Of a stretch of 20,000 nt of DNA, positions 19,913 to 20,000 are shown piece after piece. This DNA comes from Trachelipus rathkii (taxonomy: Eukaryota; Arthropoda; Malacostraca; Isopoda; Trachelipodidae). How positions within the stretch are numbered: position 1 is the stretch's first letter; the number at the start of each line of letters is the position of its first letter. Below the pieces are notes generated by a model, which saw only the letters and a list, made by a program, of their open reading frames with translations, was not told where the DNA came from and searched no databases. The DNA lies in the NCBI GenBank assembly GCA_015478945.1, contig JABUQX010142398.1, positions 40,001 through 60,000 of the forward strand, written 5' to 3'. The position numbers were made by a program, and so were the translations under genes.

Positions 19913-20000
19913 AAAAGAAGTTTCCGCATCATATCTAGAAAGTAAAGATAAGGTGAATGAAACTGATAACATACTGTGGAATAATATGAAAAATTTGGTG
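19913..20000. mobile_element. Foldback element B, copy 2, cut by the window end
   Basis: aagaagtttccgcatcatat, ctagaaagtaaagataaggt and gaaactgataacatactg match the left part of element B at 11988-12060 (aaagtacccgcatgatatct, aaaactaagatagg, gaaaactgataacgta). The rest lies beyond base 20000. Confidence 0.68.

Overview
This is an AT-rich, gene-poor eukaryotic window made almost entirely of repeats. I find no intact host gene, no ORF above about 140 codons, and no rRNA or functional tRNA gene. The longest open frames are Tyr/Ile runs that only translate (TA)n tracts. The most likely source is an arthropod, and my best guess is a decapod crustacean. The reasons are a degenerate GGTTA/GGTTGGG array resembling the arthropod TTAGG telomere unit, Jockey-like and RTE-like retrotransposon remnants whose peptide words resemble copies I know from decapods, and very long (TA)n tracts. 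The taxonomic call is inference.

Layout. 1-296: AT-rich filler. 386-1597: an inverted-repeat element with TCGATA-rich ends. 1600-2060: TA microsatellites. 2305-2424: a short GC-rich cassette. 2900-3370: dispersed repeat D, between two (TA)n tracts. 3540-4212: AAT and TA microsatellites. 4216-7270: a 5'-truncated Jockey-like non-LTR retrotransposon on the minus strand, with endonuclease, reverse transcriptase (RT) and C-terminal region all broken by frameshifts. 7963-8780: the 3' end of an RTE-like element on the plus strand. 9010-9370: a coding-like island with a diverged internal duplication. 10022-10251: a second Jockey-like RT scrap, plus strand. 10510-10837: repeat C. 11165-11930 and 11980-12440: two foldback-type elements, here called A and B. 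12912-13151: telomere-like array. 13842-15840: an element with hAT-like ends that contains a minus-strand RTE remnant, which in turn contains a 149-bp hAT-like MITE with an 8-bp target-site duplication. 16023-16470: second copy of D. 17175-17500: second copy of C. 18181-18600: tRNA-like, SINE-like sequence. 18958-19768: second copy of A. 19913-20000: second copy of B, cut by the window end.

Nothing here works as a pathway; the window records nested insertions. Its most interesting structure is a set of repeat families I cannot name. A GC-rich cassette of 110-220 bp recurs five times, always in the same orientation, inside three kinds of inverted-repeat element. A and B share a core motif (GATTCCAAATATGT), and the order C-A-B occurs twice, about 6.7-7.9 kb apart. 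Several retroelement 3' ends run straight into (TA)n tracts. Many open frames are broken by single-base shifts between well-kept peptide words, so true decay and assembly indels cannot be separated from the sequence alone.
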